Source: Elysia marginata (lineage: Eukaryota; Mollusca; Gastropoda; Plakobranchidae). Taken from it: a stretch of 30,640 bases of DNA. Positions 12,401-24,400 of this stretch are shown in pieces; the stretch's first letter is position 1; each line of letters starts with the position of its first letter. The position numbers and the translations under genes are program-made. The notes beneath the pieces are model-generated. The model worked only from the letters and a program-made list of their open reading frames with translations, ran no database searches and was not told where the DNA came from. The DNA lies in the NCBI GenBank assembly GCA_019649035.1, contig BMAT01013940.1, forward strand, positions 40,314 to 70,953, read 5' to 3'.

Positions 12401-15400
12401 TTATTCTCCGCCTTTGTCTATGTTGCTATGCTTGGACAGTATGTTTGTGCTTGTTTCCAGCATGTCTGTTCTGTCAGTGTGTGCCTCAGATGTAGGTGGG
12501 AATGGGGTCTAGGGCCAATGGCGAACCTACAACCCAGTATGAGTTAGGTCCAGATATGGACACAGGGCAAGATATGATGTGTGTGTGTGTGTGTTGGGAG
12601 GGGGTTAGTAGCGTAGGCTTTTATGACTACAGGTGTAACAGGAAAGGGAAGGCTACGCAAGGCACTAGTAGAGGGAAATCAGGGGAAGAGAAGGGGAGGC
12701 TGGGCGAGGCTTGAGCAGATGGAAAGCTAGAGAAGGGAAGAGCATGACCGGGGGCTTTAGTAGTTAACAAAGTGAGGCGCCTGAAGTTACATTAGATTAG
12801 GCCTAGGTCTGGCCTGTAGACTTTTAGTTACTTAGTTTTAGTACACACCTGCATTTGCTGTATTAAAACTGAGTGCGCTCAAGTATCATCTATGGTCATT
12901 GTCTCTAACTTCATCAAGCTTACATCGTCTAAGTCATACCCATAGTTTACTATGGCTATATAGTTTCATATCCAAAGTTTAATAGCAAATCTGAAGCGGT
13001 TGAAGATACAATTACTTTTTTGGGGGGAGATTACAAGATGCCTTTCACTTCAGCTGTTACTGTTTGTGACAGAACTTCAGATAATTGACGGAGATGATAT
13101 AGGAAATAAAAGCAAGGCAGATATCATATTTGCCACGAATACAGCATTGCCTCAAGTAGAACCTAACCGATCAGCAAATGACGGAGAGTTCCGAGAAACA
13201 GACCACAATTGACTCCTATCTATATGCGCTTAAATTAAAAATTAAAATCGTAGGAGAGAGAAAGCAAAATTTAGAGTGCAAGAGAGAGACAGACATGTAG
13301 AAAAGGGAGGCATAGAAGGAGGTAGAGAGATATATATTCCTGTCAATAAAACAAAACAAAAACAAAAATCTGCAACAGCGCAAGAGTCAGTCACTGTTGC
13401 TGTCACCCAGGGGCTCGTTTATTTACTTTGGCTATCAAAGGGCACAACAGTTTTAAAGTTTTGACTGATTTACAAACATGTAATATCATGTTTTCCTCTA
13501 CAATAGAGCCTACAAAGTGTTTTTAAATCATTTTAGAACAACCTTGTATCCAATGAGGATATAATGCCGGGCCCTACTATCTCGTTATATCTAAGGTGCA
13601 CTGTAAATCTGGTCTAGACCAATAGGCTATAGATCAGACTAAAGTTATTAACATGGGACTCGGGAAGTATTAGGACTAGGAGACTAATTTCTGCCAGATT
13701 ATCTGGGCTCATGATTTACTAGAGCTATGCAATCTGGAATTTTAGTTCTCAACCAACATTTATCATGTTACTTAAGCCCGTCCACTGCAAAAAGCTGTCA
13801 CTGAGGCGTAGTTTAGGTGATTGGCATATGATCCATGTTGAGTAAAAAGTAAAGGTGAAGTCACTACACAATCGCCTGCAATTTTAATGTTAGTTTGAAT
13901 ATGGACCAGTAGATCATGGCTAATTCAAATATTGGGAAATCATCAATGTATTACTAATATTGTATTAAGCAAGCAAACCCAGCATTACACATTGCTTTAT
14001 CTATGATCCGACCTGTCAACCTACATTGGTTGGGCTAAACAAATAATGAGACAAACACTACAGGCTGGTCAAAAACATTTTTTACAGCTTTAATGAAAAA
14101 ATAGATAGAAAAGTAAAATTTTTTTTTATCAACATACAGGTATGGACTTTCATGAAATAGGCCAGTTGCAGCATGTGTTGTTTCTAATATTATTGTGGTA
14201 CGTTGTGTTTCATTATGTATATTTTAATCAAATGTTATCGAATTATTTTTTTTTTACTATTTACAAGTTCTCAAGATGTCAACCTATGGGAAGAAAATGT
14301 TGATTACAGCTCTTGGTCAATCAAAGAAAAAAACGTCTTCTCCTTCTTCACATCCAGTCCTACCACCTTCAAATGGTAAGGTTTACACATAGATTCTAAG
14401 ATAAGTAGAGAAGAGAGTTAAGTGTTTTCATATAAGTTAAGTACTCTTTCGCTAGGATTTATACAGGAGAGGGTTCTTTAAAAAAGAGCAAAAAATTGAA
14501 GGAGAATATTTCAACCTTGCCATAACTTTCTACAAAAGCTAAAACAACTTAATGTTGGTCTATTTATTCCAGAAGGTCTTTTTAGGTCGTTGTGATGCCG
14601 CAGCAAGTTGAAGATTTTCACTACATCATGGGATCAACCCAACAGCTCAATCGTAGTTTTTGGTTTGGGTTTAAATTCTGAAAACCATATGGTTAGTTTA
14701 GTTTGATGTGTTCATAAGTGTAAACCTATGAAAGTCTTGAGTCAATGATGAAGTAGTAATCAATTACCAAGAGACTGGTTCAATTTATCAGAAGTCCTTT
14801 TTTCATCATCTTTTAAAATTTTGTATTAGTATTAAGCAATTGATCGTGCCTGAAGGGAAAGTATGTGCCAATACAAGCCTTTTTAAAAGTTTTTAAAAAT
14901 TTTTACATGCTATCAAAATTCATAATGAAAGCATATTTTCTATATTATACAAAAAACAGGCACAGTGGATTGCAAACCACAATTATGAACCTTCTGAAGA
15001 ATCTGATGACATGGTAGATTTTGTTTGTTTGTTGTTTTTTTATGGAACAAGCAGGTTTCTATAATAATTTTACCTACTTGCAGTTTTTGCTTTTCTTGTT
15101 TAATGCAATCGGTCTTATTAAGAAAATTAGCTCTCAAAGAACAAAGTTCATTTCATTTACATAAAATCATTAAGTGAAAGTAAATCGCTTAAGGTAAAAC
15201 TATGTTTTGGTTTTGGACGAGATGATGTAGTGGAATTTTTAGTTAACTTTCAATCTAAGATGAAAGCTAATAGCAATTTTTTTCTTGATATTTGTAGTCA
15301 ATTTTTAAAATGATCTATGGTATCTTACTCTTAGATTTTCTCCAATTTAGTTTTCAATTCCAAAGTATTACTATATAACGTTGCGAGTATGTACCTAACC

Positions 15401-18400
15401 ATCATTTATAAATGTGTTGGTTTTGTTTTTTGACAGTCAAATGGAGACTCGGGTTCAGACTCCGACTATATACCAAACTCAGGCTCTTGACAGGATGACA
15501 GTGAAGTGTATCCTGCACTTCATAGCAAAAATCTAGAAGGTAAAGAAGGGCCTAATCAATTGATTCAATGCATGTTTATTTACTCAGCTATTGCAGCAAA
15601 GAGCATAACAAAATTTATAGAATATTTGCAAAAACAGAAAAGATATCAATGAAGAGAACTCAAGACACATAATTTTTGTACTACTGAAAGCAACCATGCT
15701 CTTGTTTTTTGAATCTATCTGTAACCATCTTCTTGCTTCGTTAATAACATTGACTGAAAAAGACTCATTTGTTTGTAATTAATGAACATTCTTGCCCCTA
15801 CCCCTGTTAAATAGGTAACTATGTTGATTTTGTAGAATATTTAATTTTTTACGATTATTGATTTGGATTTAAATCTAGTTTGTATACCTGAAACTGATGG
15901 ATATCACATTTATTTTGTTCCAGAAGAAGAAGCCAACTTGCATCCAACTGAGTGTCCTACAAAAAGTCAGCTAAGCAAAGCCTTTGAAAGAGGTAAATAT
16001 TTTGTCTTTCCCTTTATCTACCTATCTACCTTTTTAAATAGAAAATTGATTTTTGAATTTTCAGGCCTGCTCAAAATACCTCATCAATTATGTGCCTTCT
16101 TGTTTAGAAAACAAATGTTTGAAATAAAACCAAAGTGCAGCTAAGTTAAAGAAAAGGGACTTGTTTGATAATTTAAAACTTGTGATAAAATAGCCTCTAA
16201 CTCTGGAAGATTAAATACTAAGCCTGAAGAAAATGTAAGGCACAGGCTCTAAGATTTAAATGTATTTTTTATGGAAAAAAAGAACTTAAATTTTCAGAAT
16301 ATATTAAAACATCAGTTTAAAAAATGTTCATTGGTGACTTACATTGTAATATTGCATCTAATTTTTATCTATCAGCGACAGTTGCAGGTGATCCAACGAT
16401 TGGAACCAGGTGCAATTATAGAAAGCCTGACTACTGTTACTATTGCAAGGCAATATATGGATCTAAAATATCAAAACATTACCTGACCATCCATGGCAAG
16501 GAGCCCAGAGTACAGGAAATTTCAAAACTTCCATGTCATTCAAAGGAGAGAAAAAGGCTTCTTGCTCTTCTTCAGAAAGAAGGCAACCATTTGCACAATT
16601 ACATGGTAAAAACATATATTAGAAATACCTTGTAAACTTAGCAAATTGCCAAATAACCTCAGTCATAAATAGTAAACTAATACTAAATAATATTCTGGAC
16701 ACGATTATGGTTGACATCAAAGAGCCTAATTTTTTTCATCAATCAAAAATATTTTCCTCTCTATATGATAAGAAAATGATAACTATAATGTAGAACAAGA
16801 AAATAAGAGTGTAATTATGATCATTAACTGAGGGGCTCGGTATTATTGTGTGCTAAGGATTGTAACCAAAAGGGACACCATAATGTTAGTAACACTTGAT
16901 GTAAGCAATATACTGCTTGTCCTTACTTTGTGTAAATACTGTTTTTCAGTTCAAATTTCAAGGATTGTGGTGGTTGTTCAAATGTATGTTTAAATGGGTA
17001 ATCTGCACTGGATGTTAAGAAAATGCTAATTTTAGTTATCAAATTTTGGAAACCAGTAATGAACAAAAGGTATATGGTAATCAGCAGAGAAAGAACAAGG
17101 CTTAAAGTGTAGGTGGGTGGAAATTTGGGCCTTTGATAGGATTTGAATCTTAGAACTATCCTTGCCTCAGCACCTATCGCCTTATGTAAGTGATCCAATT
17201 AGATATGAAAATATTGCTGTGAGCAACTTGCAAATCAAGCTTACTATTTTTAATATCTTTCACAGGTTTTGCAAAATGGGTGTGGAGAGCTAACTGTAAA
17301 TAGATGACCAAACAGTAAAGATGGCTGCAAAGCAGAAAATTACTTACCATGTGTAAACTGCAAAGCGTGGATTTTCAAAAAGGATTTCTCTGTACACTGG
17401 ACCAGATGTCCTGCTGGCAAACCTACAGATAAAAATATCTTAAGAAACAGCCAGATGTTACTTTCTCCTTTTCTTAATGTGAACAATCAAGAAGAGGAGA
17501 TTGAAGAATTATTTTGTAAAATGAAAGAGACTGCAAAATATCCTGGTTTGAAATCTATTTGCCAACAGGACAATCTGATCGAAGAGTTTTGTAGGGGTTT
17601 AATTCACAAAATTGGCACCGAAGGAGAACAGAGGAGAAAGGATAAGGATAATATTCGGACAAAAGTTAGGGCTGTGGCAAGACTTCTTGTTTGTCTCAAT
17701 GAAAAAACTAATCAGAGTATCTCTTTAGAACAATATATAAAACCAAGCACTTTCATGCTAATAGTGAACATAGTGCAAGATATGGGTCTGCATTCTCCAA
17801 ATCTTGCCTTTACCTTAGACCACTATATTAAGCAAATTTGCCAGTTGAAAAAGAGTGTTGCACTTCAAATCCAAGATGGGGAGAAAAGGAAGGAAGCTGA
17901 AGATTTTGATCTGCTGTACCAAGCTCACTGGAACAGTTATGTGTCGGCAGTTTCCTTGCGGAGACAAAAGCTCTGATCCTTAAACAAAACCCACTAGTTG
18001 CCCCTGACCAGTGACCTGGTGAAGCTTAAGGAGTTTTAGGATAGAAAGATTGAGTATTTCCTGAGCAAATTTCAACAGTCTTATCAAGAATGGATTGCTG
18101 CAGCCCAAGCAATCATGGTGTGTATAATACTTATCAACAAAAGAAGAGTCTCAGAAGTCCAAGAGTTAAAAGTAACAGATATCACATAAAATCAAAATTC
18201 GTCCGACTCCCAGGATATTTTAGCACAGATGAATGTTACTGAGAAGGCTTTGGCTAAAAGGATGAAGGTGATTGCGGTAAGAGGGAAAAGCACTAGAGGT
18301 CTCAGGAAGGTTTTCATCATCCTCTCAGAGAGCATGAATGAGGCATGTTTTCATCTCCTGCATAGCCTACAAGATTGCATGCTGGTATTTGCCCTTCTTA

Positions 18401-21400
18401 TCCATATATGTTCGCTAGCAGAAGCGAGGCAAGCCGCTTGGACGGCTGTCAAGCAATGCAGGTTGTGTCTGATAAATGCCCTGGACTTGAAAACCCAGAC
18501 AGAGTAAGAACCAGATTACTCCGCAAACACTTGGCGACAACAGTTCAAATACTGGATATGACAGGAGGCGAGTTAAAGATGGTGGCTGACCACATGGGAC
18601 ATTCGGTGTCAATGCACACAGATGTCTACAGATTGCAGTCATCCTTACTGGAGAAAACTGAAGTCGCTCGTGCTCTTATGGCATTAGAAAGTGGACATAT
18701 GTCTTAATTCTCAGGGAGAACTGTGGCCTCATGTACACTTGAAGAACTTCCAGTAGTTTAGATGATGATGACCCTGATGACAACATCAACTACGAGTTTG
18801 CAAAAGGTGCCAGTGTGGAGAGCGAGAAAAGCTTCAGTGTAGAAGACGTAGAAACAAAACTAAAGAGAGCTACCAAGAGAAAGATGTCAGACCAAGAAGA
18901 TGAAAATGAAATAGAAAGCAGGTTAACAAAACCCTCAAAGCATGAAGCTCACACGAGGAAAAGATGGGATCTGACTGAGGAGAAAACTCTTTATCTGGCA
19001 TTTAGAGAGAACATTAATTTGAAAAGCAACCCACCTACTGTAGAAGTTAAGGAATCACAAAAAAAAATATCCCTGCCTTAAACAAAGGTCTATCCCTATG
19101 ATTCAGTCAAAACTAAACAATATCAATCTTGGTAAATGCAAGTTTCATATTTCAATCACAAGTGATTAGTTGAACTATTTTTATAACTACTTTTTCAAGA
19201 AGCCGAGTCAAAGAAACATGTTTTGTTGTAATTTTTTTACCTTTTCTCACATTTCCCTACATGTATTCTTGTAAACTTTAAGGGGATATTGATTCAGAAA
19301 ATCAAATTGGGCTACACCAAGCAAATCTTATTTTTCTTACTTTTTAAAATTTCTATTCATATTGAGGTCAGTTTTTGCTACTTATCATGCCTCTTTTTGA
19401 TAGTTTGTAAAACTTTCTCTTAGACTTAGAGAATGAAATAGACATGACAGCATTCTGTTTTAACTTCTAATTTTCTGCATAACCACATGTGTGAAGATTT
19501 TTGCAGGGGTTTGATAGACCAATGATCTGGTTAAGCTTCAGGATTTTTTGGATAAAGATTGAGAATTTCCTCAGCAAGTGTGAGCATTCTTATCATGAAT
19601 TGAGTTTTTGCTACTCATCATGCCTTTTTTGGATAGTTTGTAAATTTTCTCTTAGACAGACTTAGAGAATGAAACAGACATGACAACATTCTGTTTTATT
19701 ACTTTTAACTTCTAATTTTCTGCATAACCACAATCATGTCTGAAGAGTTTTGTAGGGGTTTGATTGACTAATGATCTGGTTAAGCTTCAGGATTTTTTGG
19801 ATATTCCAGATTGAGAATTTCCTCAGCAAGTGTGGCATTCTTATCAGGAATTGATTGATTGATTTTAATTTTTGTATATACTATATCTTTTCTGATTGAT
19901 TGATTTTTTTTCTGTATATGTATATTGATCAATTGATTTTTTTTGTATATGTTTATTGATTGATTGATTTTATTTTGTTTATTGATTGATTGATTTTATA
20001 TTTTGTATATGTAGATAGATCTATGTGCTATTTGTAAGGCCTTGATTTTCACATTTAAAAAGTTTTCTTTTGTCCGTGATTGACATTAGTGGTCAAACCA
20101 CCGTGAAACATTGTGTAAATTTTATGACTGTGAAGAGATTCTATTAAAAAGAATAATTCAGTTAAATGGGGCTTTTTAAAAATTTTTTTCACATTATTTG
20201 ATATATAATTATGGTTGTCTGTTGCAAAGCTAGTTAACATTCTTTAGGTCAATTAGGAACATTTTCCCTTAAAAAAATGTAGCATAGAATATGAAAGGTG
20301 TTTTTATTTCAAGCAAAATATTTTGCCAAGGGCTTTTATTCAAAATTGGCGTGGGAAACTACTGTCACTCCTGATGACTTATATATTTTATCAGTTTGGA
20401 ACAACACAGTGCATGCTTCATCTACACACTTAAAAAATTAGTGGCAAAGTGAACCTCAACACTTTTGTCAAAGAATACTTTGCAGGCCTGAGAGCAAATT
20501 ATTTAATTGACGTCCTCAAAGCAAATTATTGAAACTAAAAAAAAGAAGGCATTTACATTAATTTGCTTTTACTAGGCCTGCAAACTTTAACGTCAAAGAG
20601 CACTATGAATCAAATTTGAAAAAGTCTTTTCAATGTATCTTGATACTTGATCATGGCATGCCACAATTATTTATTTAGACTTAATCATATGAAAGCGACC
20701 ATAATACTAAAATTAATACACATATGTCCTTAGTGCGTTTCCATATCAGGATCCTCTCAATCCTAAACGTTTTGCAGTGGACGCTATAGTCACATCTATC
20801 TCATTTTATAAATGAAAGTGCATGGCATTAATTTTTCCTCTTGTGGGAAGAATATTGGCTTCTACTGCATTGTCTAAAGGGCTATTTTTAATACAAAAAG
20901 TTATTAAAACACATGTAGCTCATTTTCTAATTCAGTAATTGCAACTACATTTACTTGTAGGCCTTATGTATCTAAAATTGGTAAAAAAAAAAAAAAGGTC
21001 AACATAAGTACATGTGTGATTCCATTTTTATCTTCATTACATGCACAAGTCAACCTAGGGAAGAGAAAATATAAAGGAAGATGGACAAAGATATTTTTTT
21101 TTTGTTACAAGATGGTGGGTGGTAACAGTACTGTAAATCAAAGATTCTAATCGCACTGAAGGCAGATGTTTCAATTATAAAGGCTAACGTCAATACCAAT
21201 GAGCAATTGTTAAACTATTATTGTAGGATGATACAATGATAGTCTCTTTAAGAATTAAACAAAATAAGGTTTCAAAGTGCAACCCTTAATGCCAAAAGTT
21301 TGACACAATAATTATAGTGGTTAAGAGACAGCAACTCAAAATAATAATGATACCATTATTGGGCATATAAATTATAATACTCATTAATAAAAAAAAATAG

Positions 21401-24400
21401 CGCACTATGGGGCCCTGTTTCATTTCCATGACAAACATAATTATGGGGCATATATCTATTGTGGGGAATATATATATAAGTGCCCCCATAAAACTTTATA
21501 TATAAAAAGGCCCCGCAACATCAATGCCCCACAATGAGTTCACAAACAGAAAGCCCCACAATATGCTACATTTCTGTATATATATATATAAATTGTGCAA
21601 AGAGGCAAAATTCTCTTCTTGTATACTTTGCGAGTAAACATGAGTCCAACATGTGCGTCTTCAAACCACTCGAAATTAGTCAGATGGTCAAATTTCAATG
21701 AGAGAAAACACTGATTTGAGTGTAGATTTGTTTATCTTTTCCTCAATGATTTGTTTCTCTTTTCCTCAATGATTTGTTTCTCTTTTTCTCCATGATTTGT
21801 TTCTGTTTTTCTCCATGATTTGTATCAACATTATTTCTGACATCTTCCCACACAGTTTTGACAATTTCATGCACCGATGCCTTGCAAGCATTTCAAATGT
21901 CAGAGAAATGCACTTTTCAAATTATGAACACCTTGTAATGTAAAAATGTGACATTTGACTGATTGGGAGATTCATCAAAGATGTAATTTATTTTTCTAAC
22001 TAATGAAATTAATTTGCTGTAAAGACAAGTCATCTTATAAATGAACATTTTCTTCAAGCTCATACAGGCGAAAAAGTGAGGATGGTGACTAAAAAATAAA
22101 TCGGAAATGCCTGATAAAAAAATCAGTACTCAGTAGAAATAGGTGTATTCATACTAAAAATATTATATCTTTTCCTTTTTTTTTTGCTATGTTTTGAAAA
22201 CTCCTTTTGGTGTACAATTAAAGTAGACAAGGAAAAAAATACTTAAAAAGACCTCACAACCATTTAATAAATCAAAAGTCAATATAACAAGAACATTCAT
22301 AAAAAATCTCCATTCTTCTTTAGACCGTTTTTACTTGATTTTATTGTAATTTTTTTATCTTCTAGAGGTTCCCAAGATGTCACAGAGCCTCAAATACTAA
22401 AAGTGATTGATGACTACATCAAAATTCAAGGAAAAGGTAACATTAACTATACAAGTTCTTCAAACAAAAAAAAAAACAACAAAAAAAAGAAATGTAACTA
22501 ATTAATTTGGAAACAATTTTTTTAACTTTCAGAAAATATGTGGTAACTTTAAACTAGTCTAAAAAATTCAGTGTGAGACTTATGTAGTATTTGACTAAGT
22601 GTGGTTTGAATTTTAAAGCCAAAATTGTTTTTTTTTTATGCCTGATAAAAATTAACTTTACATATCCCTTTCTATGAATGAAAAATTTTGATGCCATATA
22701 AATGCTGCCATAACTTTTTAAGATTGTGATTATGAATAGAATAGAAACTAACAGTAGCTCACCAATGACAAACTTTGTGGTAAACCTTAATTAGCACAAC
22801 CACTGCCTATATCTCACCATCAACATCATCATCATTTTTCAATTTCTTGAAATCAAAGCAAATAACAATGTAAATCAACTGCTAAATAGATCTTATCCTT
22901 TCTGTGTTTTTGTTTTCATAGGATGTGAACCAAAGACCCTGACAATTCTGGGCCGCAAGCTTCACCTCCCCTCAACCTATGGAACAGTTTTAGACACTTC
23001 TTTTGACAGCATGTGTCGCCAGGTAAGCCTACTGGGACCACCCGTGCAACTTAAAAATTTGGTTTCAAAATTCTTTTAATTCAAGCTTGAAACCTTTACA
23101 AAAATATTTTTAGAACATAAAAAAAGTCTGATGAAAAATCGATAACTTTGATATATACATGATGGAGGTGTGATTGGTATCTTGTGTTGAACTTTCATTG
23201 ATGTAAAAAAAAACAAGTTTAGCAATCAAACAAGCACTATAACTTTAATGTGCCTAGTTTTTAAAAATGTAAGTTTGTACAATAGGCCAAAATGATCAGT
23301 TAGTGTAATTTGTAATCTATTTGTACGAGCTGATTGGTTCCTGCAGACTTCATTGGGCTGACATTTTTTTTTCATGGTGTAAATGTAATGTAGTTTGTTG
23401 TAAGTGCTAACCCCATAACTACCAATATTTCTCACTACTACTTCCTTTCACTTTTTTTCTCCTGCTGGAAAATTTTTGCTTCAAGAATCTGGGTGCCATA
23501 GACTATCTGGAGATCAGTAAAGAGTTTGATGTGGTCATTCTGCGAGATGTCCCTCAAATGAACCTGGGAAATCGCACAGAAGCTCGCCGGTTTATAACTC
23601 TGATTGACACCTTGTATGATCACAAGGTAGGTAAAACTTATCTCTGTGTCTCAGTCTCATTGTCTCTGTTTGTAAGTAAAAATTGTCACTGTGTCTCAGT
23701 CTCATTGTCTCAGTCTCATTCTCATTGTTAAACCTGTCTCTGTGTCTCAGCCTCATTGTTAAACCTGTCTCTGTGTCTCAGTCTCATTGTTAAACCTGTC
23801 TCTGTGTCACAGTCTCATTGTTAAACCTGTCTCTGTGTCTCAGTCTCATTGTTAAACTTGTCTCTGTGTCACAGTCTCATTGTTAAAGCTGTCTCTGTGT
23901 CACAGTCTCATTGTTAAACCTGTTAATGTGTATCAGTCTCATTGTTATACCTGTCTCTATGTCTCATTCTTATTGTTAAACCTGTCTCTGTGTCTCATTG
24001 TTAAACCTGTCAATGTGTATCAGTCTCATTGGTAAACCTGTCTCTGTGTCCCAGTCTCATTGTTAAACCTGTTAATGTGTCTCAGTCTCATTGTTATACC
24101 TGTCTCTCTGTCTCAGTCTTATTGTTAAACCTGTCTCTGTGTCTCATTGTTAAACCTGTCAATGTGTATCAGTCTCATTGTTAAACCTGTCAATGTGTAT
24201 CAGTCTCATTATCTCTGTCTCTTAAACCTTTTCCTAATTTTTTTTGCTTTTACACTTTATTTATGAAATTATAACTCAACATGGTGCATATACATACTTA
24301 TGCTCATAAAGGTAAAATAAAGTAAAGAAGGTTTTTCATATATTGTGCCCAATCAACTAACATGCTTAAAGTGATTTACACGGGGTCCCTAGTGGGGCGT

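Larger units (their letters stand above)
14276..19079 (+). pseudogene. Nested zinc-finger/tyrosine-recombinase (Crypton-like) gene relic
   Basis: A multi-exon relic lies in AFG1L intron 8 on the same strand. In order: an acidic Ser/Asp N-terminal region; a C2H2-type finger [20 protein letters not shown]; the block [20 protein letters not shown]; a second Cys/His motif [20 protein letters not shown]; a helical region (17455-17976); then a tyrosine-recombinase-like domain. Catalytic candidates are Arg in [11 protein letters not shown], Arg and His in [11 protein letters not shown], His in ADHMGHS, and Tyr in DVYR. A Myb/SANT-like tail, [16 protein letters not shown], follows. Stops lie at 15488, 17305, 17974, 17995, 18037 and 18187, with frameshifts near 18385 and between 18705 and 18745. 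The order resembles a family of invertebrate and fish proteins that I associate with Crypton-type recombinases; that name is an inference. Introns are retained, so it is not a processed copy. Confidence 0.85.

Noticed and set aside
12496-12714. Plus-strand frame with GT-repeat and Gly/Lys-rich translation
   Set aside because: It translates a GT microsatellite and a purine-rich stretch inside the TIR element; no protein family character.
14940-15137. Minus-strand 65-residue open frame
   Set aside because: It overlaps candidate exon b in antisense and has no recognisable domain.
18229-18507. Independent 92-residue plus-strand protein starting [12 protein letters not shown]
   Set aside because: It is one frame of the broken recombinase domain. 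The conserved sequence switches frame near 18385.
18415-18642. Minus-strand 75-residue open frame
   Set aside because: Antisense shadow of the recombinase catalytic region.
23531-23731. Read-through of AFG1L exon 11 into the minisatellite ([10 protein letters not shown]...)
   Set aside because: The donor at 23627 is strong and the continuation is a translated repeat.
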